Positions 54,626 through 64,000 of a stretch of DNA of 64,000 nt are shown here, one piece after another. Made by a program: the position numbers and the translations under genes. Each line of letters begins with the position of its first letter. Position 1 is the first letter of the stretch. A model generated the notes under the pieces. The model did no database searches. It was given only the letters and a program-made list of their open reading frames with translations, and had not been told where the DNA came from. The stretch is from Nemertoderma westbladi (taxonomy: Eukaryota > Xenacoelomorpha > Nemertodermatida > Nemertodermatidae): assembly GCA_032718475.1 (NCBI GenBank), contig JAUCBJ010007476.1, positions 1 through 64,000 of the forward strand, written 5' to 3'.

Positions 54626-56300
54626 ACTACTAGGATCGGCATGCTGCATTGCAGCTGCATTTTTAAAAATGCTGTGCCGGCTTATCGACAAAATTACACC
54701 GCCACAACTCCCTATCACCCATGACATTTGCTAGATCATTTTTTGCTAGAGCATCTTCAAGGCCAGTGTCCTTTAAGATGCATCTCAAGAAAGTCATGGG
54801 CTGTCCACCATGCTTATTCACTCCATGAGGCTGCCAAAGTACAAGATTATGCACTGGCTGGTCCTCACGGCGAAAGCAATGTCCTGCAAAGCGGAGGCGA
54901 TTTTGTTATAATGTCAAGCTTGGGGGAACCAATGAGACACCTCCAATGTTATATAGTGTGTTGGAGATGTGTGCATTGTACTTGACACAATGAACCCGGC
55001 GTAGCATTCTTGTGAATGTGCCATCCAGAGATTTGGTGTCCTCAGCAGTTAGAGCCCAGCATGGACTCCCATAGAAGAGTACTGGAACTACTGCTGCTCT
55101 AAATAACCGGACCTTAAGTTTCCGATTAATTCTCGATGACTTCCAAATTCTGGAAAGCCTATTCAAGGCTGCCCATGCCTTTCCCTTACGTATTCGAAGG
55201 TCCTCACCTGACTTCCGGATCCATGATCCCAGGTAACAGAAGTCATCCACATGCTCAAGCATACCATCTTTTGAGCTTATGCTCATCCGATTAGAGACTT
55301 GCTGAGGACTTTCAAAGTTAACTGTCAAAATTTTGGTCTTTCTGGAGTTAATAAAAAGACCAACACTAGAAGCAGCATGTTCTAAAGAGCTGAGGAGCCG
55401 TTGGGCTCCCTCTAGTGATTCTGAGAGTACTCCTAAGTCATCAGCAAAGTCTAGATCAGTTATGTATTTGGCAGGATTTCCTCGACTTCTGGAGCCAGTA
55501 GGTGGAGTTATCATCACCCCATCATCATTATGATGATCTAAGGACATGCGTAGAACATAGTCAACAACAATTATGAACAAGAATGGTGCAAGTGTGTCTC
55601 CCTGGAGGACGCCCCATAACACTTCAAATGGTTCTGTGTCGCCGTCAACAGTAGACACAATGTTGTCGAACCATCGTATACTGATCTGATTGCTGCAATA
55701 ATTTCATCAGGAATCCCATATAATGAAAGTATGCTGAACATACGTGAGCGAGAGACTGAATCAAAGGCCTTGAAGAAATCAACAAAGATAACAGCCAGAT
55801 GCCTGTCTTGGGATCTCTGATGCGATTTAATAGAATTCTATTGTATAGCTTTGCAGCAATTGAGATCAATGAGATTCCCCGAAAAGAACCATAGAGTGTT
55901 AGGTTGCCCTTCTTGGGAACTGGCACCAACTTATTTGTTTTCATTTCTTGTGGGACTCTTGTTGTACGGTACATTTATACTATGATGGGATAGATGAGCT
56001 TTAAACACTCAGGTATTTTAAAGACCTCAGGGGGAACACCATCTACTCCACTGGCACGATTGGTCTTAATGCTCTTTGCAGCAGCCTTCACTTCTGCAAA
56101 GGAGATATCACCAATGGGAATATCTGGGAGTACAGACTCAGACACTTTTACTTCTAAAAACTTATCAGGCAATACCCTGTCATTATTGAGGAGCTTTTCA
56201 AAGTGGGCCATTGAGGCGATCCAGCGATCTTGTGATTCAGCCTTAACCTTGGTGGTTGGTTGGCTTTTTCGACCAGCAAGCAAGTTGATCGATCTCCATA
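54626..56300 (-). mobile_element. RTE-like LINE copy 3, 5'-truncated
   Basis: Same family, with a TAG tail at about 54622-54635. The RT blocks cover 56283 to 54663 in three frames: 56283-55975 (linker, EVKAAAKSIKTNRASGVDG), 55974-55645 with an internal deletion near 55808 that removes GFRK...RHLAV, 55658-54906 with FADDL, CYLGSW and a C-terminal YGSPCWAL region, and 54854-54663 with the tail. Slightly more diverged than copies 1 and 2. A target duplication is not clear. It lies in intron 6. Confidence 0.9.
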
Positions 56301-57004
56301 AACAATGTTTAGTTTAGAAATTACTTTCCTCGTAATAAAAAAGGAAAAAAGGAAGTATATGTGGGGCGAGCCACGAAGTAAGTGAGCCTTAACGTAAGGG
56401 TACAATTAATAAACCTGTCGCTGTCGTTCTGTTGATCTGTTATTCTGTAGTTCTGCCGTGTCCTATTATAAACGTTAATAACTCGGCCAATCCTTGATGA
56501 AATCTATTCAAACTTGGTACACATGTTGTTTGGCAAAAGTTTAGACATTTTCCTTGTAGAATTTACGTGTGGCCTTCGAGAACCTAATAATTTTGGATAT
56601 ATAAATTTATTATAATCATATCAATGTCATTCCATTCACATCGGAATATTAAATTATATATGGGTAGCTAGTACTAATTTATGTAATATTATAATATTAT
56701 TCAAAAATAAGTTTGACTTCTTTGATCAACTGATCGACGCGGGTGATCCAGGCCTCATATTACTATGGCCTTGATAATATAATATATTCTAATTCTTTAT
56801 ATATAATTCTATATTTCTAATAAAATATATTCTAATACATCGAAAATAAAATAAAATATAAATAAGATAATCAGAACAATAACATTTAGCCATTACCAAG
56901 CTCATGCAGCACCTATCTACAAATCCTGCCACTAGAAAAATTATTTGACCTAAAAGTGGCTAAATTTATGTACGACATTAACAAACATATGAAAACTTGC
57001 AAAA

Positions 57005-57350
57005 TATACTCCGTCACACAAGTACAATAAACAAATATTCCACGCGCTCTGCTTCTACAATAAAAGTTCTTAGTCCCTCGTGTCCGCTTACAAGTTTCCC
57101 AAAAATCTATAAAATATACAGGACCTAAAATTTGGAATGATTTACCCTTAGAAGTTAAAAACTCAGCATCTAAAAATGTCCTAGCAAGTAAGTTAAAAAA
57201 AGTTTTCTCGATGCCTTGTCTTGAAGCTGGTATTCCACAAATAAAGTATCCACTTTGCGACATTACTGTTCGTACTCTAGTTAGACTTATACTGTATCTA
57301 TCTATGATAAAGCAAAGCAAAAAAGATAGTCTATCTATGATAGACTTTTT
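57005..57350 (+). pseudogene. LINE ORF2 C-terminal fragment in intron 6
   Basis: A + strand frame reads PRVRLQVSQKSIKYTGPKIW, then NDLPLEVKNSASK and LASKLKKVF, the standard end of CR1/jockey-type ORF2 proteins (Y-x-G-P-x-x-W-N-x-L-P). No RT core is attached. Confidence 0.7.
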
Positions 57351-57483
57351 TTAAATAAAAAAACTACAGTTTATCAATGTGCAATATATTTCTGAGGGGC
57401 CCCACCAGCACGCGACAATTTCATAAACGTGCTTTATTTACATTCCGAGCACCTAAGTTATCTCCTTTCGACTCTATCAAGTA

Positions 57484-57575
57484 ATGTTGGTTAAGTTAAA
57501 GTTATTATAATATATTAGTATTAACGTTATTTCGTTGGTTAAGTTAAAGTTATTATAATATATTAGTATTTTTAG
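57484..57575 (+). repeat. Two-copy tandem duplication, ~48 bp
   Basis: GTTGGTTAAGTTAAAGTTAT followed by TATAATATATTAGTATT occurs at about 57487 and 57535. Confidence 0.85.
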
Positions 57576-57728
57576 CATTAACTTTAGAAAATAGTAGCAT
57601 TTACCACACAACTAAATTGTGGTGATGGTTGGTAAATAGTATGTCGGGCAGAGAGGGAGATAAGGAACTACTGCGGATAATGTTGACAAAACCTTAAAAA
57701 ATAATAATCCTACCCTATTCACATTCAG

Positions 57729-57900
57729 GTTTATGATGGTCCGTCCATCAATTCTAATCAACTTGTTGTCTGGTCCGATGGACTTAAAAAGCGAAGTATG
57801 GGGAGCGGAGAATTGTATAGGACATTGAGTGGCAATGAAGTTACATTATTATTTCAAAATGGTGATGTTGGTGGCGGAAATTGGAAGATTAACTACACTC
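57729..57900 (+). CDS. Exon 7: second half of CUB domain 1
   Basis: Acceptor CACATTCAG|GTT. It reads VYDGPSINSNQLVVWSDG, then a V-T-L-L-F-Q-N strand and WKINYT, matching the second half of CUB domains (Y-D-G-x-x-x). The usual second cysteine pair of many CUBs is absent from this half. Donor ACTC|GTAAGT, phase 1. Confidence 0.9.
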
Positions 57901-58793
57901 GTAAGTCGTAATAACTCCGAAACATACGTGGCTAGTTGCGAGAAAAGGTACCTGTGTACCACATGGTCGATTTTGAGTTTTAGGCATATTGGATGCAGAA
58001 TTTACTGGGCTTTCGGAATATCTAACCCGTTTTTCATATCTTTTTTCGTTAAAAAGTTATTAAGTACAAAAAATTAAAAAAGTAGGTCCCTTTTCTCGCA
58101 ATCAATGTTAATTTCTCGCCCATGTGAAGAATACCAGTATTGAACTTTTCAGTCGACTTTTATTCGAATCTTATATATGAAGATTTTTTATTTCTTTAAA
58201 TTGATCTTTATTAAGTGATTATAGCGCTTATTTCTGTCCTAATATAACCTGTAGTCCCTACATATAGTAATTCGTGTATAGTTTTGGTTAGATTCAGCCC
58301 TTCTGTAACCTGTATTTTTGTTGAAAATCTGGTATTCTTCACATGGGGGTAACTGCAAAGTGAAATCTAACGGCATAATGGTATTTTTCACATGGGCGTA
58401 ATTGTTTGCTGTTGTGGTCCCTTTCTGGCCCTTATCTCCAGTATTTTTCGTGCTAAAATTTTCAAATGTTTTTCTACTTCACTAAAATTAATTTTTTGCG
58501 GTATATAGCGGTTTTTTGGACACTTATCACGATTATAGAACTCAAATGTGATAATTAATATGTTATACGGGAACCAGTTGTCGAAGAGCAACACATGTAC
58601 ACCTCTGTAGACTGTAGAGAGGCCAACAGACTGCGGTGCGACCTGGCAAACCGGAACGCGTTAAACTCTCAGACTCAGACGTTGATTGACGTCAGGCTAA
58701 CTAACCTTGACGCCAAGTCATATGCAGGACGCCATGTTTCTTTGTTCATCTATTTTCCATAATTAAAATTTGAAACCCTATTTAATTCAACAG
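57901..58793. other. Intron 7, nothing recognised
   Basis: No motif-bearing frame or known repeat. GTATTTTTCACATGGGCG and GGTATTCTTCACATGGG recur with small changes at about 58330 and 58380. Confidence 0.4.
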
Positions 58794-58960
58794 CGTGTAA
58801 CAATGTCGATTTCACCGCAAGATCAGGAGTTATCGTTTCCCCAAACTCACCGAATCCGTATTATGACAACTGTGATTGCCAATACCGAATAATAGGAATT
58901 GTAGGAAGAATTCGAGTCACTCCAACAATGTTTGATACGGGAACAGGCGATAAGTTAATT
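58794..58960 (+). CDS. Exon 8: first half of CUB domain 2
   Basis: Acceptor TTTAATTCAACAG|C. It reads CNNVDFTARSGVIVSPNSPNP, then YYDNCDCQYRI and TPTMFDTGTGDKLI: again a CUB first half with S-P-N-S-P and the first cysteine pair. Donor ATT|GTTAGT, phase 0, the same phase as exon 6, as expected for a duplicated module. The matching second-half exon was not found downstream and may lie beyond 64000. Confidence 0.87.
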
Positions 58961-61160
58961 GTTAGTAAATCATCTATCACCACAAAAACCCAATTCTTAT
59001 TTCAAGCATTGGCTTTGAGTTACGAATTGCTTTTATTATGAAACACACAATTTCTGTTTGGATAATGAAAATTCCAGTAGTATACCGCCTACCGTATCCT
59101 AGTAACGATGCACCTTACTGTAGAATCTAGCAGTGTATACGGGCTCGTACAGTATCTGACAACAAATCCCAGTCCAGGGTGTCTAAACAAACAGATACTA
59201 AGTACGCAAACTACTACTGGTGAGGGACGGAGTCAAATGCCCAGGCGAACTAGACAAAACAGGATACCCGACCTCTAACCGGTGAGGCAGATGTACAGTC
59301 TACAGAGACAGACCAAACTCACGGGAAAACAATCCCCGCGCAGCGAATCCTAACTATCGCTAATGGACCTAAATACTGTAAACTTGCCGCGGTGTGATTT
59401 ATATGGTTTATATACGAGCTAGTGGATTAACAGACTAGCGAAACAATAATGCCGACAGAAAAGCAGTTAAAAGAGGGTGCATGCCTAAAGTACCTCTTGC
59501 TGAAAAACTAAATATTAAATATCTCCTCAAATTACAAACTACAGAATAGTAGAAACTGTAAAATATCTCCAATTGAAAAGGTTCTATTGTAATCAGTAGC
59601 TAGTAGGTCTCAAAAGGCGTGTGTGTTTTAGGACGTGTGTGTGTGTATGTTACGAGTAAAACAATTTTGGTGTATCGCCGTTATACTAGGTTTTAATGAT
59701 TTTAATCAAAAACAATACCGGGCACTAGCTACTTGAAATAGCTAGTCGCACGCTACAAACTGACGTCAAAGCTCTCTCTTCCTTATCCACAACTCAACCG
59801 GGCAATTACGGTGTTAGTAACTACACCCGTGATCGGCACTAATACCAGATTCTGATTGTGAGATAAGATAATAGGTGTTAATTACTACCGTACGTAGCTG
59901 ATCTGGTATACAAATTGGATTCTAGAACTTTGTTACTGCGGTGGTTAGCAGCAAATACCTATCAGTACATGGCAAGGGCGCGGTAGGATGTTAGTAAACC
60001 TCCCTAGGCCAAACATGTGTCGGTAGCAGAAAGCTGCCTCTTGCCTGATCAAATATTTTGGGCTCAGACAGTGGTGGGTAAACTATATAGGCTACAAAGT
60101 GAACCGGTACAGAACTGTCAGTGTACGCGCTTTTATAGACCTTCAGCAGTTTAACCTGCCGAAATTTATATGTCTTTATTGATAAACTGCCTTTTATAAG
60201 ATGACAAGATTTAATACAAAAACAAACCAAAAACATTAGCCGAAGCCAGTCCATGCGCGTCCAAATGACCCGTTTATAACACCGGGAGACTGGATTCGTG
60301 GGCTTAAATTTATTTGCGGTCAAGCCTACTGTATTATTCGATTGATTACTAATATATAATCTCTGACAAATATTATTCACTTTCGGGAAATATTAGCAGT
60401 TCCTTTTAGGACGTGGCGCTCTACCTATGTAAACAGAGTTATGACTGATACTACACACAACGATATGGCTTAAATTTCAAGCATAGGGCGCATTCTTTAG
60501 GAATGCTTTATTATCAGATCCAATCACTTTACAATCACGCACGCTACCGGTAACGCACAACACTGCTCACTGATATGCCGACAGTTACTGACTTTGATCA
60601 GGTATAAAGAGATATGCACTGGACTCAGGTAGTGTCTGTCAAACAACATTAGATTCACTACAAACACAATAATAAAGTCGCAATTGTTGTACATAACCTT
60701 TCTCTCTAACCTGTAGTGTATCAAAGATATTGGGAAAATGTGGGTTGATTATTGATATTCTTCAACTAATAACATCCAATTATACTGATACAAAATTACA
60801 AACAGTAAAAGCAGTATGACGGTAGGTTAAGATATAATTAGATTGCATTGAATCGTTAAGTTATAAATTGGAATCGTGTCGAATCGAATCGGATCGAATC
60901 GGATAATAGCTATGCTTTCTATAATTTAGCCTACTAATGTTCTTATAAAAAGGCAGAAACATTGCGTCATTCCAGCCGATCTTCAGGCAGTATGGAACGA
61001 CATAAACACTGAGTTTGGGAGCTGCTGTAGGTATCTCTTCAAGGAAAACGCAAATCACCCTGATTGGTTGTTAGACCAAAACAAAGGAACCAGGAGTCCA
61101 ATGAGAGCTCCCTCCACGTCATCATCCAGCTGGGAGATGTCGTAATCAGAATCCTTCCCT
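58961..61160. other. Downstream of exon 8, no gene recognised
   Basis: An exon for the second half of CUB2 was searched for by eye and not found. Short open frames have no motif. Confidence 0.4.
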
Positions 61161-61479
61161 TGACATAGTGACAGTGAAATGCCGCATTGCGGGTTGTGTA
61201 CCCTGCTACGTCCGCATAAAGCACACATTCAGAAGAATCTATTTTATGTCCGTTAAAAACACTTATACAGCACCCCGAGGGCTAGGGGATCCAATTATAT
61301 CTGTAAACGCTTTTACAGCAGGTTTCAGAGTATTTCAGCGTATGGGGGAAAAACTGGATCGCGGGGCGAAGGACCAGTTGCATCCCACAGAAGCTTTTAC
61401 ACCGCTCCCAGAAAATGGGATTGAAGTCTATAAAATATACGAGATCACAGTTTCTAATATACATAAATACTCTAAACCG

Positions 61480-61731
61480 TTAGTCTTTCTTGCGCGGACG
61501 GCGTTTACGCAGTTTTTTAAAGCTGGCCAGAGTCCTTTTCTCTTTGGGGCGAACCACTTTACAAGGAGGGCTATAACTCCTGGGTGAAAGGTGCAATATA
61601 ATTGCATCAGAGGGTGCAGGCTTATAGTCGGGGTATCCGCCGTTTCGATATGCTTCTCCTCGAGCTGATTTTCCTCTGCTCGTCGGTGGATACATTCGTC
61701 CAAAAATCTCGCGGAGAATAGAGTCGTCCAA
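61480..61731 (-). CDS. Unidentified 83-codon ORF with basic tail
   Basis: ATG at 61731. It begins MDDSILREIFGRMYPP, then a Gly/Tyr/Arg/Pro-rich middle, and ends in a very basic KLRKRRPRKKD, which looks like a nuclear or nucleic-acid-binding tail. No family recognised. Overlaps the end of a + strand frame (61168-61587) of similar quality, so the strand is uncertain. Confidence 0.35.
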   Translation of the reverse strand: MDDSILREIFGRMYPPTSRGKSARGEAYRNGGYPDYKPAPSDAIILHLSPRSYSPPCKVVRPKEKRTLASFKKLRKRRPRKKD

Positions 61732-61859
61732 GTTCGATATCTTCTTAGAGATTAGTTTAAGTTATCTGAACAAACGCAGGTTTCTTTCCTGATCTTTGTG
61801 GAATAGCGTCTAACTCGTTTCGGACAACGCTCTCCTCTACCTTGATGACGGGTGGTAGC

Positions 61860-62320
61860 GGGTTAAACGGGAACGATCCCGATTACACGGTTGAATGGCA
61901 ACAACGGGTGTCCGTGCCTCAATCCGGCCAGGTAAGATAGGCGGATATTTAGGGAGCCATTAACCTGAGTGCCACCAACCAACGGCTCGGGCAACACTGG
62001 ATCTCGGAACGGTAAGCACAGTTCATGAGGATCCGCGATACTATTAGGATCAAGAGTCCGAGGTCTAACTAAGGAAGGAGGAGGTCTGACCGAGCATTCA
62101 GGAACTCAGATCATAGGTCTACTCAAGGATCGCCCGAGCCGAGAAAGCGTGGGTGACACATCGAACAAGTTTCTCTCGAAACTCCCGCAAACACAGCGAG
62201 CAAACCGTGTTTAAAGCTTCGTCTCCGTTGACGTTTATGTCTTTCCGTTTGTTGGTTGGTCTTAGGCATTCATCGTAATAATACCAAGACACACGTCTTG
62301 TAGGGGAAACGCGAGTGATA
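61860..62320 (-). pseudogene. Two further motif-less - strand frames between the small ORFs
   Basis: About 62317-62133 reads SWYYYDECLRPTNKRKDINV and then a Cys-containing helix. About 62115-61868 reads RPRTLDPNSIADPHELCLPF, then EPLVGGTQVNGSLNIRLSYL. Neither has a convincing ATG and both end at stops. The composition is protein-like. Unidentified. Confidence 0.3.
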
Positions 62321-62354
62321 TTTATTTGGTGTTACAATGCTTCTCTCAAGAATT

Positions 62355-62777
62355 CTAAATATACGTTGGAGTTACCGCGTTTATCCGCTTCTTGAACGTC
62401 TTTTCTTTCGCGTAGACTTCGCATAGAATTTTCGCATTCGAATTTAAGTTCATTGTTACGACTCCGCTGGGTAGGATATTTAAATAATACCATTTCCCTT
62501 TTGTGTTGACATAGTCCGTATCGTGTAAGTCGATAGAATAGCAGGTAGTTAAGAAGTCCATATATATACCATTAATATGCGTATAGCGAGCGGTGAACTT
62601 GCTACAGTCCAACCCACGCGCAAGTTGCTCCTGGGACATAGGTGGTTCGATATAACTACCATCGTCCTCGGTAGTAGTTGGATCAGCTTCACCGCGTATC
62701 AAGCTATCCACAAACGCTTGTAAAGGTAGAGTATATCCCTCTCTAATACCAAGATCATCTTCTATCAACTCCGTCAT
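62355..62777 (-). CDS. Unidentified 140-codon ORF
   Basis: ATG at 62777. Balanced, soluble composition unlike the surrounding noise: YTLPLQAFVDSLIRGEADPT, then YIEPPMSQEQLARGLDCSKF, YINGIYMDFL-like aromatic stretches and KGKWYYLNILPSG. I recognise no family. It could be an exon of an unrelated gene or part of a compact mobile element or old viral insertion. Further - strand frames without clear starts follow to 61480. Confidence 0.4.
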   Translation of the reverse strand: MTELIEDDLGIREGYTLPLQAFVDSLIRGEADPTTTEDDGSYIEPPMSQEQLARGLDCSKFTARYTHINGIYMDFLTTCYSIDLHDTDYVNTKGKWYYLNILPSGVVTMNLNSNAKILCEVYAKEKTFKKRINAVTPTYI

Positions 62778-62789
62778 ATCTGTTATATG

Positions 62790-63594
62790 AGTTTACCAAT
62801 ATTAGAAGGAGTTTGGCTTTAGGCGAGCAGGCGTCGCTGCCTACCCCTCTCTGCCCCCGGACAGTGGGATCCTCAGCGCCGATGCACCGTTGTCGCGTGT
62901 TTACGCCAACGTTGTGGCAACAGCACGACAACGATAACCGGCACAAGTCACTCCACTGTCCGTCCCAAAGTCTTGAAATCACTTGAGGTTCTTGCTATGG
63001 GAGAGTTGGGCTACTTTACAATTGCGACTAGCTACGGTAAACACACTTTAGCAGTAACATTCACCTACAAACGCACAAATTCCACACAACAGCTACCAAC
63101 TACAATCATACAGGCCACTTGTCCGTTAGTCAGTGCTTTCCAAAATGTCACGTTGTTATTGTGTATCCTTGGATACCAACAGTGTGCTATGTAATCACTA
63201 TGCTAGGCAATGGGCAAGCTTTCTATTGTTCTTTTAACTCGTTTCTAATTCTAGCGTGGGTGTTGCTATGGTGACATTATGTAAAGCTAGCGGTAGAATT
63301 AGGGTAATTCTCATGCATACAGATCTGGGATGCTGTTTGATAGTAAGTCTTTAATTGTCAAGATCCTCTTTATACATGATTTTATGAATTTTGTCGGCTA
63401 TTGACTATATGTTGGAGATTCTTGCACTCTAATACACTCAATAGGATTAATCTCCGCTCCCGTGATCTATTAATTAGTGGAATTTTGGGAATATTAGAAA
63501 TTGTGCAAAATGACAATTTATTAAATTCATAAAATATGAATTTTAAATTTATTCCCGTGAATTTTATTATTTGATGGTAAGATTGACACAATTT
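62790..63594. other. No gene recognised
   Basis: The short open frames here have no motif. Confidence 0.4.
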
Positions 63595-63900
63595 TGATTC
63601 CAGAACATATCTGGGGACATAAGATCCTTAATTCTATAAAATGGTCTTTTAAGAATACCGGTAAGTGCTACGATATCTTAATTAACTAGAAATTTTAAAG
63701 GATCTGAATTTGACAGATTTTAATAAATATTAAATTAATATTTAAGATGGGCACCGATTTATTCCAGAACTTGTCTGGGGACGTTAACCACTGATTCTAG
63801 AATTTGTCTTTCAAGTATATCGGTGGGTGCCACGATATCTTAATCGACTAGAATTACAGATGGTCAAAAGTTTAACAGATTTATTTGCGTTTTACGCTAC
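63595..63900 (+). repeat. Two diverged ~164-bp tandem units
   Basis: TTCCAGAAC...TCTGGGGAC begins at 63598 and again at 63762, each followed by a TGCYACGATATCTTAATYRACTAGAA block. About 75-80 percent similar by eye. Confidence 0.7.
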
Positions 63901-64000
63901 TGTTAAAGGGACATCACGCTACTATATGTATTATTTAATATAGGTAGAAGAGCAATATCGCACAAGGCAATGTCAGTGTGAAGAGGCAAGTCGTTTCCAA

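Larger units (their letters stand above)
13691..58960 (+). other. Host gene (8 exons recognised): secreted crystallin-FN2-CUB protein, 3' incomplete
   Basis: Exons 13691-13899, 14975-15129, 16704-16842, 43909-44003, 47172-47360, 54070-54239, 57729-57900 and 58794-58960 total 1296 coding bases (432 codons). Every junction is GT-AG and every phase matches the next exon (2, 1, 2, 1, 1, 0, 1, 0). Predicted order: signal peptide, four beta/gamma-crystallin Greek keys, fibronectin type II, CUB, and the start of a second CUB. The product should be secreted or extracellular. Seven introns amount to about 44 kb, mostly transposons. Exons were found by eye, so additional exons cannot be excluded. The second half of CUB2 and the stop were not found before the window end. 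Confidence 0.8.

Noticed and set aside
56913-57320. - strand 135-codon frame with CxC motifs
   Set aside because: Antisense of the + strand LINE C-terminus (GPKIWNDLP); cysteines are accidental.
59631-59730. Candidate exon after TTTTAG for the missing CUB2 second half
   Set aside because: The open segment starts in a GT microsatellite and its translation does not match the CUB pattern.

Overview
This window is eukaryotic and most likely from a marine invertebrate animal. It carries a secreted multi-domain gene split by GT-AG introns, surrounded by metazoan-type retroelements (Ty3/gypsy-like, BEL/Pao-like, RTE-like, CR1/jockey-like and Penelope-like), piggyBac-type TTAA repeats and several minisatellites. 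The domain mix (beta/gamma-crystallin, fibronectin type II, CUB) is animal. I cannot name the species; a sponge or another non-vertebrate is possible, but this is only a guess. There are no bacterial operons and no CRISPR array, and I recognised no tRNA or rRNA.

Host gene: eight + strand exons between 13691 and 58960 join with consistent phases. They encode a signal peptide, four crystallin-type Greek keys, one FN2 domain, one CUB domain and the first half of a second CUB. The gene runs off the recognisable part of the window at its 3' end. Nearly everything else from 13.9 to 58.8 kb is intronic repeat. Intron 3 (16843-43908, 27 kb) is the largest.

Layout: 1-5259, a gypsy-like LTR element with a broken integrase frame. 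5.3-13.7 kb, AT-rich sequence with a LINE 3' fragment, a 34-bp minisatellite, a 5'-truncated RTE-like LINE with a 12-bp target duplication, other LINE fragments and a Penelope-like fragment. 13.7-16.8 kb, exons 1-3. 16.9-18.6 kb, a perfect 10-bp satellite of about 161 copies. About 20.9-41.1 kb, a nested set: a CR1-like LINE on the - strand (SGNH/SAP ORF1, polytopic membrane ORF, and an ORF2 with a 2A-like NPGP motif before the endonuclease) carries in its 3' UTR a 13.4-kb LTR element (530-bp LTRs, 5-bp target duplication). That LTR element in turn carries a 1.8-kb RTE-like LINE (37-bp target duplication), and the outer LINE's ORF1 carries another short RTE-like fragment. 43.9-58.9 kb, exons 4-8 with more LINE copies, a piggyBac-type element inside an RTE-like copy, and inverted repeats. 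59-64 kb, no recognised host exon, and a compact cluster of unidentified open frames at 61.2-62.8 kb.

The most unusual object is the 13.4-kb LTR element. It encodes a BEL/Pao-like Gag and aspartic protease, but I see no reverse transcriptase, RNase H or integrase. In the second half it carries an approximately 834-codon frame (interrupted by the RTE-like LINE) that looks like a DEDD 3'-5' exonuclease followed by a coiled coil and three canonical CCHC zinc knuckles. Its 5' coding half changes frame at long G homopolymers.
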